From an uncultured Clostridia bacterium (GTDB lineage: Bacteria > Bacillota > Clostridia > Christensenellales > Borkfalkiaceae), in assembly GCA_947630115.1 (NCBI GenBank), contig CANRGG010000015.1, positions 1 to 45,855 on the forward strand: a stretch of 45,855 bases of DNA, in the 5' to 3' direction. The number at the start of each line of letters is the position of its first letter. Positions within the stretch are counted from its first letter, which is position 1. Below, one piece after another: positions 1 through 9,600 of the stretch. The notes under the pieces are model-generated. The model saw nothing but the letters and a program-made list of their open reading frames with translations. It searched no databases and was not told where the DNA came from. A program made the translations under genes and the position numbers.

Positions 1-532
1 TATGATCGGTATAAAAATTCCCCGTCAGTTTGTAGAGGAGAAAGCTGTCGATCGTCCCCGCCAGAAGCCTTCCTTCGCGGAACAGTTCTTTTGCGCCGGG
101 CGTATTTTCGAGCAGCCATTTGATCTTGCTCGCCGAAAAATAGGCGTCCATCGGCAGCCCCGTCCGCGCGCGGATGAGCGCCTGCATGTCGGGCGGAACG
201 CTTTTGCAAAAGTCAGTCGTTCTTCTGCACTGCCAGCCGATCGCAGGAGACGCCGCGCACCCTGTTTTGCGGTCGATGAGCACGACCGTCTCGCGCTGGT
301 TTGCAATGCCGATCCCCGCGATCTCATTCTCGCCTGCCGCCGAAATGCAACGTTTAAGCGCTTCCGCACATTTTTCAAAGATCTCCTCCGCGTCCTGCTC
401 CACCCAGCCGCTTTGGGGAAAGAACTGCCCCACCTCGCTCTGCGCCGTAAACACAAACTGCCGTTTTTCGCAGTCATAGAGCATGGCGCGCACGCTGGTT
501 GTGCCCGCGTCGAGAGAAATCAGATACTTCAT
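1..532 (-). CDS. glpK: Glycerol kinase (FGGY family), N-terminal part, cut by window edge
   Basis: Only the first 177 codons are present; the frame runs off the left edge. The translation matches the N-terminal half of FGGY carbohydrate kinases and most closely glycerol kinase, which phosphorylates glycerol to sn-glycerol 3-phosphate with ATP in the cytoplasm. Visible marks are the phosphate-binding DAGTTS at residues 8-13, NQRET at 78-82 (Arg and Glu contact glycerol in the family), WQCRRT at 100-105, and the stretch from GLPMDAY to KIKW at about 125-139 that carries the substrate Tyr. The ATG is preceded by AAAGGAG at good spacing. It follows the DUF2207 gene by 29 bp on the same strand, so it may be co-transcribed with lemA. 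Family assignment is firm; glycerol specificity is likely, but the C-terminal half is not visible. Confidence 0.85.
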   Translation of the reverse strand, partial: MKYLISLDAGTTSVRAMLYDCEKRQFVFTAQSEVGQFFPQSGWVEQDAEEIFEKCAEALKRCISAAGENEIAGIGIANQRETVVLIDRKTGCAASPAIGWQCRRTTDFCKSVPPDMQALIRARTGLPMDAYFSASKIKWLLENTPGAKELFREGRLLAGTIDSFLLYKLTGNFYTDH

Positions 533-561
533 TTGCGTCTCCTTTCTGACTTTTTGAAGGC

Positions 562-2505
562 TCAGCAGCCCCTGCCACCTCCACCGCCGAAACCTCCGCC
601 TCCGAAGCCTCCGCCGAAACTGCCGCCGTGGAAACCCCCGCCCGAGGACGACGGGCGCGAGACGAAGGAGCGGACCATGTCCGCCGTCATGCTCCTGAAA
701 AGACTGTTCAAAAGAATGACGTCGAAAACATCCATCCGGAACGCGGCGCCCTCCGCATAGGCGGGCGGGGACATATCGAGCCCCTTGAATTTCTCCGTCC
801 AGGCGTCCGTCACGCCCAAGACCTGCGCATAAGGCAGAACATGGTAGTAGAGAGCGGGATCCTCTTTGAGCATGAACTCGATCTTATCCCGTTCCGTGAA
901 GAGGATGAATTGCTTGAAGCCGAGGATCTGCCCGAGTTTTTCGCTGTATGCGTTCGTCCGCGTAATGAACCGACCCGCGATCCCGCCCGCAAGAGACGAA
1001 AAGAGAACGCTGACAAAACCGGTCCAAAGCGTCGTGCCGGCGCAAGGGAACATCAGATAGAGGAGGGTCGGCAAAAGCCCGAGCAGCCCGAAGCCGACCG
1101 AGATCAAGGCGCACATCCCCTTTCCGAGCTTTTTTATGCGCTGCGCCGCGAGCAGATTCCCCGCCGCGGAGACAAAGACGGCGATCGCCGAGGCGGCAAA
1201 GCCGAGAAAATAGCGGTAGCCGAGGCCCACAAAGAGCAGATTGCAAAGGAAGATCAATCCCCCCGAGAGCAGGGCGCAGACGATCCCGAAAATAATGAGG
1301 AGCGCAAAGCTGCGCGTGCTGTAAAGCTGTCCCGCCGCGAGTTCCGCGCCCGCCTTTGCGGATTGCGCCGTCATGTAAAAGTGATTGTTGAGCTCGCTCA
1401 TGCGCACCGTCTCGCGGTTGAGAAAGAGCCCGTCGTAGAAGGTCCTGACGTATCCCGTTGTGCCCGCCGGCAGCGATTTTCCGGTCACGCGGAGGGCGGG
1501 ATCGTCCTCTTGGGTCAGATCAATCGTCAGGCAACCTTTGTCGGCAAGATAAAAGACAAGCGCGCCGAGGTCCTCGTTGTCCACCTTGTTGTCGATGAGT
1601 TTGCCCATGAGGAGCGGATCCATCCCCTCGGGCGGTTCGAGATTGACCGTAACGGTCATGAGCGGCTGGCGGCAAAAGATCAGTTTCACAAGCAGCGCCG
1701 CGCCGAAGAGCCCCGCGCCGAGCAGGAGCGCATAGAGAATGGAAAGATCGAAGTTCCCCTTCAAGACCCCGCTTTGGAATTGCAGATCGAGGGTGACCCC
1801 CTCTTCATAGCCGAGATCGCTCGCGGAAAGCAAAAAGGTGTTCCCGTCCCGCGTGAGGTTCACGCCGACCGCGTCCGTTTTGGAGGACTGTCTGCCCGAA
1901 TAGACGACATATTGCGAAAGCCCTTCCGGTACGTTCACCCGCGCGAAGAATTTTTTGATCGAAGTCTGCCAGCCGAAGCCCAGAACGTCGAGCGGAAGAT
2001 ATCCCTCCGCCCCCGCGGGCAGTTCCATCGAATAACTGATCGTATAAGTGCGCGTCAGTCCTTTGACGATCCCCTCCCCGCGAAGATAGAGGGAGAGGAA
2101 GGCGGAGTCGTCGCTTTGGATGTAGGGCGAAAAATCTTTGTTGCTGCATTCCGCCTTCAAATCGCGGTAGCGAACGCCCGAGTCGAGCGGAAAATCCCGG
2201 ATGATCCCGTGCGAGTCGTAGCCCGTAAAGGAGGCGGTGATGATCTCCCGGACTTCGACGGTGCGGTTTTCGGAAACGTTCATCTCCGTCTCATACGACT
2301 CGATCGTAAAATCGTAGGCGGAAAGGCTTTCTGCGGTCGAAACGCAGGCCCTCTCCCGCGGCGGAAGAGTGTCCTCCGTCTCCGTCTGCGCCGCAAGTGC
2401 ACGCTCTTTCGGGAACAGCAGTGCGCCGCCGAACAGTCCCGCAAGGCACAGGAAAACCGCCGCGGAAAGCGCCGCGGCAAGTTTGAAAGTTCTTCGTTTC
2501 ATCAT
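562..2505 (-). CDS. DUF2207 predicted membrane protein with Gly-rich C terminus
   Basis: A 647-residue membrane protein of the DUF2207 family; its molecular function is not established. It has an N-terminal signal/anchor segment (about residues 8-30), an extracytoplasmic beta-rich region resembling the DUF2207 domain (about 60-245), a membrane segment near 255-280, a soluble part, and a cluster of hydrophobic helices between about 400 and 510. The protein ends in a Ser-Gly-rich tail with many Gly-Gly-Phe units and a final Cys, typical of this family. The start is ATGATG at 2505-2500; the first ATG overlaps the lemA stop codon by one base (TGATG), which points to translational coupling. DUF2207 and LemA proteins are commonly paired in bacteria, and the overlap fits that. 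Confidence 0.88.
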   Translation of the reverse strand: MMKRRTFKLAAALSAAVFLCLAGLFGGALLFPKERALAAQTETEDTLPPRERACVSTAESLSAYDFTIESYETEMNVSENRTVEVREIITASFTGYDSHGIIRDFPLDSGVRYRDLKAECSNKDFSPYIQSDDSAFLSLYLRGEGIVKGLTRTYTISYSMELPAGAEGYLPLDVLGFGWQTSIKKFFARVNVPEGLSQYVVYSGRQSSKTDAVGVNLTRDGNTFLLSASDLGYEEGVTLDLQFQSGVLKGNFDLSILYALLLGAGLFGAALLVKLIFCRQPLMTVTVNLEPPEGMDPLLMGKLIDNKVDNEDLGALVFYLADKGCLTIDLTQEDDPALRVTGKSLPAGTTGYVRTFYDGLFLNRETVRMSELNNHFYMTAQSAKAGAELAAGQLYSTRSFALLIIFGIVCALLSGGLIFLCNLLFVGLGYRYFLGFAASAIAVFVSAAGNLLAAQRIKKLGKGMCALISVGFGLLGLLPTLLYLMFPCAGTTLWTGFVSVLFSSLAGGIAGRFITRTNAYSEKLGQILGFKQFILFTERDKIEFMLKEDPALYYHVLPYAQVLGVTDAWTEKFKGLDMSPPAYAEGAAFRMDVFDVILLNSLFRSMTADMVRSFVSRPSSSGGGFHGGSFGGGFGGGGFGGGGGRGC

Positions 2506-3098
2506 CAGAATTTGACTTGAGGCGCCCGGCGTTCTTCCTCGCTTTCGAGCTCGAAATACTTGCGCTTTTCCAGCCTCATCCGGCGCGCCACAAGATTGGA
2601 CGGGAACAGGTCGATCTTGGTATTGATCTCCTTGACCGTGCCGTTGTAATAGCGGCGAGCGGAGGCGATCTCCGTTTCGATCGCTTTGAGCTGGTTCTGA
2701 AGATCGAGGAAGTTGCTATTCGCTTTGAGGTCGGGATAGGCCTCGGTGAGCGCAAAGAGCGATTTGAGGGTGCCCGAAAGGACGTTCTCGGCCTCCATCT
2801 TCTGATCGCCCGTGGCGGTCATAGCGGCGTTTCTCGCCTTGATGACGGCCTCGAGCGTCCCGCTCTCGTGCTTGGCATAGCCTTTGACGGTCTCGACAAG
2901 ATTGGGAATGAGGTCATAGCGCTTTTTGAGCTGGACGTCCACCGTCGCCCATGCCTCTTCCACCAAATTTTTGAGCCGCTGCAAGCTGTTATAGCAGCTC
3001 AGATACCACGCGAGGAGCGCGATCAAGAGGATCACGACCACCGCGCCGACGACGATCCCGATGATCGCCCCCGTAGAGATCAACAGTAAATTTGTCAT
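2505..3098 (-). CDS. lemA: LemA family protein
   Basis: A 197-residue LemA-type protein: one N-terminal transmembrane helix (about residues 5-30) followed by a long helical domain. Family signatures are visible as NSLQRLKN then VEEAWATVDVQLKKRYDLIP (about 36-61) and the later ENVLSGTLKSLFAL. The family's role is not well defined; it is membrane-associated and often sits beside DUF2207-type proteins. The ATG at 3098 was chosen over an upstream in-frame start because AAGGAGA precedes it and a near-consensus promoter lies between the two. The next gene starts within the lemA stop codon, so the pair forms an operon. Confidence 0.92.
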   Translation of the reverse strand: MTNLLLISTGAIIGIVVGAVVVILLIALLAWYLSCYNSLQRLKNLVEEAWATVDVQLKKRYDLIPNLVETVKGYAKHESGTLEAVIKARNAAMTATGDQKMEAENVLSGTLKSLFALTEAYPDLKANSNFLDLQNQLKAIETEIASARRYYNGTVKEINTKIDLFPSNLVARRMRLEKRKYFELESEEERRAPQVKF

Positions 3099-3128
3099 AT
3101 TCTGTCTCCTTAACCCAATGATAATTCT

Positions 3129-3157
3129 ATTATAGCATGAACGCGCAAAAGTTTCAA
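3129..3157 (-). promoter_or_regulatory. Sigma-A promoter of lemA operon
   Basis: On the minus strand, TTGAAA (3157-3152) and TATAAT (3134-3129) are separated by exactly 17 bp. The -10 box lies 30 nt upstream of the lemA ATG, leaving a short leader with its Shine-Dalgarno site. Confidence 0.8.
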
Positions 3158-3288
3158 TCTCTGTGCGAAAAAATACCGAAAAATCTTTGTTCATCTACGG
3201 CTTTTGCTTGAAAATTCCGCTTTTTTGCCTCTTCTTGCGCCTTTTTGGGCAAAAATTCCCCAAGAATGTCGCGAAAATTCTCCGCTCT

Positions 3289-3319
3289 AAATAAAAAGAA
3301 AGCAAACCAAATGGTTTGC
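3289..3319 (-). terminator. Rho-independent terminator after the 50-aa gene
   Basis: GCAAACC / GGTTTGC stem at 3302-3319 with a 4-nt loop. On the minus strand it is followed by a T-rich tract (TTTCTTTTTATTT). It sits 26 nt after the stop of the small gene and before the lemA promoter. On the plus strand it is followed by TTTTTT nearby, so it could act in both directions. Confidence 0.75.
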
Positions 3320-3344
3320 CCTCTCTTTTTTCATCGGTCGTGTT

Positions 3345-3497
3345 TCAGTTGTCCCACTCGTAATGGCAATCGGAGATCTGCGTCGGCGGCATCGTTTCGC
3401 CTTCGCCGACATAGATCGTGTTGATGACCTTGCCATCCTTGTTGACAATTTTGTAAGAACCTGTTTTGGGACATGTGTCGCCGCAATTCAGTCTCAT
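3345..3497 (-). CDS. Small cysteine-containing protein, 50 aa, unknown function
   Basis: A 50-codon frame with a strong Shine-Dalgarno site (CGGAGGT, 6 nt before ATG) and a terminator just after its stop. The translation begins MRLNCGDTCPKTGSYKIVN, contains a CX3C pair and a third Cys in ISDCHYEWDN, and has a central beta-like stretch (VINTIYVGEGETMPP). No family can be named with certainty; the shape recalls short cytoplasmic YjzC-like proteins of Bacillota, but this is only an impression. It lies 57 bp downstream of uppP on the same strand and may be the last gene of that transcript. The three Cys and one His could bind a metal; that is inference. Confidence 0.7.
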   Translation of the reverse strand: MRLNCGDTCPKTGSYKIVNKDGKVINTIYVGEGETMPPTQISDCHYEWDN

Positions 3498-3554
3498 GAA
3501 ATTACCTCCGATGACCTTACTTTGCGCAAGGCGGCGGAAATTATGCGGCGTTTC

Positions 3555-4379
3555 TTAAAAAATTTTCAGAACGTCCAGCCAGATACAGCCGGCGGACAGC
3601 AGGACCAGATAGAGCGCGAACCATTTATAATCGGCGCGCTTGATAACTTTGAGCATGAGTTTGACGGCGAGAAAGCCGAAAACCGCGGCGGCGACGACCC
3701 CGAAGAGCATTCCGACAATCTCCGCGCCCGCGAGCGAAATCCCCCCGCCCGCCTCGGGGAAAATCGCCCCTTTCAGCTCCACTGCGGCGCTTCCCAAAAT
3801 AACGGGAATGCTCATGAGGAAGGAAAAGCGCGCCACGTCCTCCGTCTTTGCCCCGCTTACCGTGCCCGCGACGATCGTCGAGCCGCTGCGCGAGATCCCG
3901 GGAAAGAGCGCCACCGCCTGCATGAGTCCCATCGCGGAAGCGTGCCCCCAGCCGAGCGGACGGGAAGTTTTTCTCCGCCGCGCGACATATTCGCATAGAA
4001 GCAGCAACAGCGCCGTGACCGAAAAACAGATCGCGAGCATGGCGATCCCCCGATCCCCCGAAAAGAGCGCGTCGATTTTGTCATTGAACAGGAGCCCGAC
4101 GACCCCCGCGGGGATCGTAGCCACGATCAGCATGAGAAGGGTCTTGAACGGCTTTTTGAAGAGGGCGAGGATCTCCTTGCGGAAGATCCAGACGACGGGC
4201 AGGAGGGTCCCCAAATGCAGCATGACGTTCACAAACATCATGCCGGCGCCCTGAATGTCATAGCCGAGGGCCCGCTGCAAGAGCGACAAATGTCCGCTTG
4301 ACGAAACGGGCAGGAACTCCGTGAGTCCTTGCACCGTGCCAAGTAAAATTGATTTCCAGATTGCTTCCCAATATCCCAT
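3555..4379 (-). CDS. uppP: Undecaprenyl-diphosphatase UppP (BacA)
   Basis: A 274-residue polytopic membrane protein that dephosphorylates undecaprenyl diphosphate to recycle the lipid carrier for peptidoglycan and other wall polymers. The two hallmark motifs are present: the QGLTE...PVSSSGHL segment at residues 17-31 (Q17xxxE21, Ser triplet and His30), and PGISRSGST at 160-168 with the catalytic-site Arg164. Length is normal for the family. It starts 10 bp after the stop of the upstream PrsA-like lipoprotein gene and is probably co-transcribed with it from the promoter at 6588-6616. Confidence 0.96.
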   Translation of the reverse strand: MGYWEAIWKSILLGTVQGLTEFLPVSSSGHLSLLQRALGYDIQGAGMMFVNVMLHLGTLLPVVWIFRKEILALFKKPFKTLLMLIVATIPAGVVGLLFNDKIDALFSGDRGIAMLAICFSVTALLLLLCEYVARRRKTSRPLGWGHASAMGLMQAVALFPGISRSGSTIVAGTVSGAKTEDVARFSFLMSIPVILGSAAVELKGAIFPEAGGGISLAGAEIVGMLFGVVAAAVFGFLAVKLMLKVIKRADYKWFALYLVLLSAGCIWLDVLKIF

Positions 4380-4389
4380 CGATCATGCC

Positions 4390-6522
4390 TTATACTTCAT
4401 AACGGTCGGAATAGCGCTTCGTGTAGACCGTCACGCAAGTTTCGTTGTTATAGGTGTTGACGATTTTCTGCTGCATATCCTCCGAGTATTTGGAGAAGTT
4501 ATCCGCCTTGATCGCCTCGAAATACAAATTCGAGAACGTCCCCTCTTCAAAGCGCTGCGACCAATCGAAGGTGTACGGCTCGGTCGTATCCTTCCCGTAG
4601 GCGAAGGTGCAGTACATGATATGCCAGCCGTAGTCGGACGGCGCGATCGTGACCGATCCCGGGCCCATGCGCACGGCTTCCTGCGCCGCATACTCGAATT
4701 CCTTGACGAAGTCCGTCGTGTTCGGGGAGACCGCATAGCCGAGATAGCTGTTCAGTCCCGCCGTATCCGTATTGTATGCGAAGGAGAGCTCGTTGATGAT
4801 CGAAAAGGCGAGATTTTCCTTCGACCCCTTTTGGAAGATCTTATTCGGATCGAAATCGGCGAGCTGTTCGATCTTGCCCCGGTAATAGAGGAACTTCGAA
4901 TAATCCACCGTTTCGTCCGTCTCATAGATTTCGTCGAGGGAGAGATCGTAATACCGGTTGGAGGCATAGCCGCCCGTGAGGGTCAGCCCCTCGCTCGAAA
5001 GATAACCCGTCATCTCCTCAATAAAGTCGTCGATCGTGATCCGGTTGGGACGGAAGGAATACTCTTTTTCGTCCTCGTCCCCCTCTTTTTCCTTGATCGA
5101 GACGGTGCCGTTGTAGGCATATCTGCCGAGATAGTTTTTCAGTTCGTTATAATGCGCCTGTGCGGTGCCCTCTGCGGGAGAAGATTTCTTCAGATTGTTC
5201 TCGAAGAAGAGATATTTCGTGCTCTCCGTGCCGTACGCATGATCCTCTTCCGACGCTTCGAATGCATAATCCGCCTTGAACCATGCGCTGCGCTGGTCGA
5301 TCGCCGTGAGGCTCTGAAGGAGCGAAGCGCGTTTCAGGAATTTATTTCCCTTGGGATCGTCCATATCTGCGGGAGCGTCCTTGAGCTCGCGTGCCTGCGC
5401 CGCGCTGAACGGCAGCAGGATGTTGATGACATAGCCGTATCCCTCCGGCGCATAGAGCACGAAGTTGGAGTCGGACACGCCGTCGAGCGCGGTGTCGAGA
5501 TCCTCGGAATTCGCGACGGAGAAGCTCGCCTTCTGCACTTTCAGCGTCTTTTCGAGCTTTTCGGTCTTGATCCAATCCTCGGTGATGCCGCTTTCCGCGT
5601 TCGCCTCGAAGGCGTCGTTGAGTTTCTCGAGAAGTTCCGCCTCGTACATGTTCTTGCGTTCGAGCGAATAGTAGCTCAGCGCCGTCAGATCGCTCGTGTT
5701 CTCGCCCTTTCTGATGAGCCCGTAGGAGTCGAGCCCGGCGAGGAACGCTCGATAAGCCGCCTTGCGGGAAGCGGGCGTGGATTCGTCCTGCGCCTCGTAG
5801 GAACCGCAATCCGACAGGCTGTTCGAGCCCGTGTAGACCTTGTAGGCGGGATCGTAATAATCCTCGTTCTCCGCGTCGACCCCCGTGGGCGTCGTGCGGG
5901 AAGAGGAAGTCGAGGTCTCGTCCTCATGTTGATGGGTGTGGATCCCTTCGATCACTTCATGCTCGCGCGAATCGAGCGCCGAATTGACGGTGACTTTGAG
6001 CTCGTACTCGGCGTGCGCCTGTTCCTCCTCGCTGAGGAAATAAGCGATCGCGGCGATCTCGCGCTCGTCCCCTTCCTTGCCGGCGATCGCGGCGTTGAAA
6101 CCTTCCTTCGTATAGTTCACTTTGGTCTCGCCGCCCTCTTTGTCCTTGACCGTCGCACCGTTTTTGAGGAAGTAAGCGCGCGCATATTGGAGGTAGATCT
6201 GGCGGTTGACGAGATTATTTTTGATGAGATCGTATGCGGCTTCCGCCGTGTAGCCGTAGGACGAAACGTAAGTCGCGCCGTAGTCGGCATAGCCCGCGAC
6301 GAGCTCCCGCTTCAGAACGTCGGAACGGGTAATGACGTCGGCATATTCCGCAAACTCCCCGCCCGCCGCAAATTTGTCGCTCTTCGAGATATCGACCTCG
6401 GCGATGACCTGCGAAAGATCGCGCGAAGTATCCCTCGTCGTAAGGCTGCAGCCTGCAAGCGCTCCGCAGGCGACCACTCCCGCAAGCGTCATGGCGGCTA
6501 TTTTTGTCTTTTTGAATTTCAT
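4390..6522 (-). CDS. PrsA/SurA-like lipoprotein (putative peptidyl-prolyl isomerase), unusually large
   Basis: A 710-residue lipoprotein: signal peptide with lipobox LAGC (lipidated Cys25), then a long helical and acidic exported region. Near the C terminus SVTIAPSDYGWHIMY matches the end of parvulin-type (PPIC) rotamase domains, where the GWHI element is typical. Position just downstream of mfd is where Clostridia often carry a PrsA/SurA-like foldase. At more than twice the usual PrsA length it has extra segments, including a His/Ser-rich stretch (IHTHQHEDETSTSSS, near residue 195) and many Asp/Glu-rich loops. The parvulin core is divergent, so isomerase activity is not certain; a chaperone-only role is possible. 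Start ATG at 6522 has GGAGT upstream and its own promoter. Confidence 0.72.
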   Translation of the reverse strand: MKFKKTKIAAMTLAGVVACGALAGCSLTTRDTSRDLSQVIAEVDISKSDKFAAGGEFAEYADVITRSDVLKRELVAGYADYGATYVSSYGYTAEAAYDLIKNNLVNRQIYLQYARAYFLKNGATVKDKEGGETKVNYTKEGFNAAIAGKEGDEREIAAIAYFLSEEEQAHAEYELKVTVNSALDSREHEVIEGIHTHQHEDETSTSSSRTTPTGVDAENEDYYDPAYKVYTGSNSLSDCGSYEAQDESTPASRKAAYRAFLAGLDSYGLIRKGENTSDLTALSYYSLERKNMYEAELLEKLNDAFEANAESGITEDWIKTEKLEKTLKVQKASFSVANSEDLDTALDGVSDSNFVLYAPEGYGYVINILLPFSAAQARELKDAPADMDDPKGNKFLKRASLLQSLTAIDQRSAWFKADYAFEASEEDHAYGTESTKYLFFENNLKKSSPAEGTAQAHYNELKNYLGRYAYNGTVSIKEKEGDEDEKEYSFRPNRITIDDFIEEMTGYLSSEGLTLTGGYASNRYYDLSLDEIYETDETVDYSKFLYYRGKIEQLADFDPNKIFQKGSKENLAFSIINELSFAYNTDTAGLNSYLGYAVSPNTTDFVKEFEYAAQEAVRMGPGSVTIAPSDYGWHIMYCTFAYGKDTTEPYTFDWSQRFEEGTFSNLYFEAIKADNFSKYSEDMQQKIVNTYNNETCVTVYTKRYSDRYEV

Positions 6523-6587
6523 ACTTTACTCCGAACTGTATTCTTGGACCGAGGGACAGAAAACCCCCATAATCCAGCACTTTTACT

Positions 6588-6616
6588 ATTATAACGCATT
6601 TCTGCATTTTGCGCAA
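6588..6616 (-). promoter_or_regulatory. Promoter of the PrsA-like/uppP operon
   Basis: Minus strand TTGCGC (6616-6611), 17-bp spacer, TATAAT (6593-6588), 65 nt upstream of the lipoprotein ATG and just after the mfd stop. Confidence 0.7.
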
Positions 6617-6633
6617 ATATTTCGAGGTGAAAA

Positions 6634-9600
6634 TTAAGCGAAAGTTGACGCAAATTTCAAAAATTTCGTCATTTGGACCATCGTTCGGCCGCCGTCGCCC
6701 TTCGGAGCGAACCGCAGAACGGGCGCGCTCGTCATATCCAGCCGCACTTCGGCGCGGAATTTGTCCATCGCCGCCGCGAGCCTCTCGTCGGACAGGGCGG
6801 AAAGTTCTGCAAATTCGAACGCCCCGCCGCTCGCGCTGACGGAGATCTTCTTCACCCGGAATTTGGCGGCATAGCTCTTCATCACGGCGATGACGAGAAG
6901 ATTGAGCGTCTCGGGCGGGAGGGGGCCGTACGTCTCCTCCATCGAGAGGCAGACGCGCTTATAATCGTCCGCGTCCTTGATCTCGGCGATCTGTTTATAG
7001 CAGTCCATCCGCCCCGCGTTGGATTCGATATAGCTCTCCGGGATGAACGCCGTCGTCTTGACGTCGAGATCGACCGCCTCCTGTTTCACGCCCGTCAGTT
7101 CCTCTTTCAGGATCTTCGCATACAGCTCGTAGCCGACCTTGTCCATCTGGCCGTGCTGCTCGGCGCCGAGGACGTTCCCCGCGCCGCGGATTTCGAGATC
7201 GCGCATGGCGATCTTGAAGCCGGAGCCGAGCTCGGTGAATTGCATGAGCGCTTTGAGCCGTTCGGCGGCATTTTGCGACATCACCCGCTCGGGCTTGAAG
7301 GTGAAATAGGCATGCGCAAGGCGCGAGCTCCTGCCCACCCGTCCGCGGAGTTGATAGAGCTGCGAAACGCCCAGCCGGTCCGCGTCGATGACGACGAGGG
7401 TGTTCGCATTGGGAAGATCCACACCGTTCTCGATGATGGTCGTCGTGACGAGGACGTCGTATTCCCCGCGGTAAAAGCCGAGGACGCTCCGATCCATCGC
7501 CGCCTTGTCCATCCGCCCGTGGGCGAGGGTGATACGCGCCTCCGGCATGAGGTCCTGCATGCGTTTCGTGAAGGCATGGATGGTCTCCACGCGGTTGTAA
7601 AGCAGAAAGACCTGCCCGCCGCGAGCGATCTCGCGCATGCAGGCGTCGCGGATGAGGGAGTCGGTCTCCTCGGCGACGTAGGTCTGCACGGGAAGCCGCG
7701 CGCTCGGCGGGGTCTGAATGGTCGAAATATCCCGGATCCCCGAAAGGGAGAGATGAAGGGTGCGCGGGATGGGCGTCGCCGTCATCGTGAGGCAGTCGAC
7801 GTCCCGTTTGATATTCTTGATCTTCTCCTTGTGTTCGACGCCGAAGCGCTGTTCCTCGTCGAGGATCAGAAGTCCCAGATCGTGAAATTCGACGTCCTTC
7901 GAGAGCAGTCTGTGGGTGCCGATCATGAGGTCGATCTCCCCTTTTTTGAGCGCGGAAAGGATCTTTTCCTGCTCCTTTTCGGTGCGAAAGCGGTTGAGAC
8001 AGGCAACGCGCACGCCGAAATCCTTCATGCGCTCCGTCGCGGTGCGGAGATGCTGCTCCGAAAGGACGGTGCTCGGACACATTAGCGCCGCCTGCCGGCC
8101 CGCAAGAATGCAAAGATAGGCGGCGCGCAGGGCAACTTCGGTCTTGCCGAAGCCAACGTCGCCGCAGAGAAGGCGGTCCATGACCTTGTCCGAACACATG
8201 TCCGACAGGATCTCCGCGCAGGAAGCTGCCTGGTCGGGGGTATCCTCATAAGGGAAGGCCGCCTCGAACTCCTCCATCTCCTCGCGGTATTCGGGAAAGA
8301 CGAAGCCCTTGCGCTCCTGCCGCTCGGCGTAGAGCGCTTTGAGGTCGAAGGACATTTTTTTGAGCGAAGCGCGCACCCGCGCCTTGACGCGCTCGAACTC
8401 GCCCCCGCCGATCTTGGAGAGCGCGGGGCTGTCTCCCCCCATATATTTGGAGAGGATGTCCATCTGCTCGACCGGCACATAGAGGGTGTCGCCGTCCTTG
8501 TATTCGAGGGCGACATATTCCTTGGTCCCGTCCGTCGTCTCGATCTTCTTCGTGCCCGTGATCCTGCCGACGCCGTAAGTTTCGTGCACGGCATAGTCCC
8601 CGATCTCGGGCGCCAGAAACAGATCCCCGCGGCGCTTGCGGATCTTGCGCTCTTTGGGGGCCTTTAAGAACAGATCCCCCGTCCCGACGGCCGCGAGCTT
8701 GCATTCATGGAGCACAAAGCCCTTTTCAAGGGTCTGGGGAAGGACGGCGACGCCGTGAAAGACGTCGAGGGTGTCGGTGAGCGGCGAGGTAGAGACACCG
8801 TTTTCGTTGAGTTCCCGCCGAAGCTTTTCCGCCCGCTCCTCCCCGCCGCACCAGAGCATGACCCGGTATCCCGTCTTTTGCCAATTCCGAAGGTCGGTGA
8901 AGAGTTCGGGAAAAGAGTTGAGATAGCGCCGCGCGGGCGTGGAAGTGAAATTGCGCATCCGGAGCGGATTGAAAAAGAAGGTCTCCCCCATGAATGTCTG
9001 CAAGGCAAGACAGCGGAAGGAGGGAATGTTCGAGAGGAAATCCTCCTGCTGGACGTATTGGCGGAGCGAAAAGCGCATGACTTCGCCCCCCTCCGAAAGG
9101 GCGGAAAAGCGCTCGAAATGCTCCCGATACAGCCCGTCGAGGCGGTCGCGCAGCAGCTTGCACTCGTCAAAGACGAGCACCGCGTCCTCCGGGACGAGCG
9201 AAAAAAGGTCGCAGGAATTTTCAAGAAGAGGCAGCACAAAATCGGAGCGGTATCCGTTTGCGGCGAGCTCCCCGCAGATCGTTTTCATCCGGCCATACGC
9301 CTCGGAAGAGGACGCCGATTTCAATTCTTTTTCAAGGATCTTGCCGATCTCCTCCCCCTCGCCCGCTTCGGGGAAAGCGTCGGAAGCGGCGACGATCTTG
9401 ATCGTTTCGAGCTTGGGGAGCCGCTCGCCCGTCACTTCGTCATAAGGCTTGATCGCTTCGATCTCGTCGCCGAAAAAGTCGATTCGGACGGGATGTTCCG
9501 AGTTGATCGGGAAGATATCGAGGATGTCGCCGCGGAGAGCGAACGAGCCCTTGGATTCCACCTCGTATTCGCGCGTGTACCCCATCGCGACGAGCCGTTC

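Noticed and set aside
628-2520. A 630-codon open frame on the plus strand opposite the DUF2207 gene
   Set aside because: Composition is Arg/Glu/Gly-rich, with no family motif and no ribosome site; it mirrors the codon bias of the real minus-strand gene.
4321-6594. A 757-codon open frame opposite the PrsA-like gene
   Set aside because: No motifs; the minus frame has a lipobox, promoter and ribosome site.
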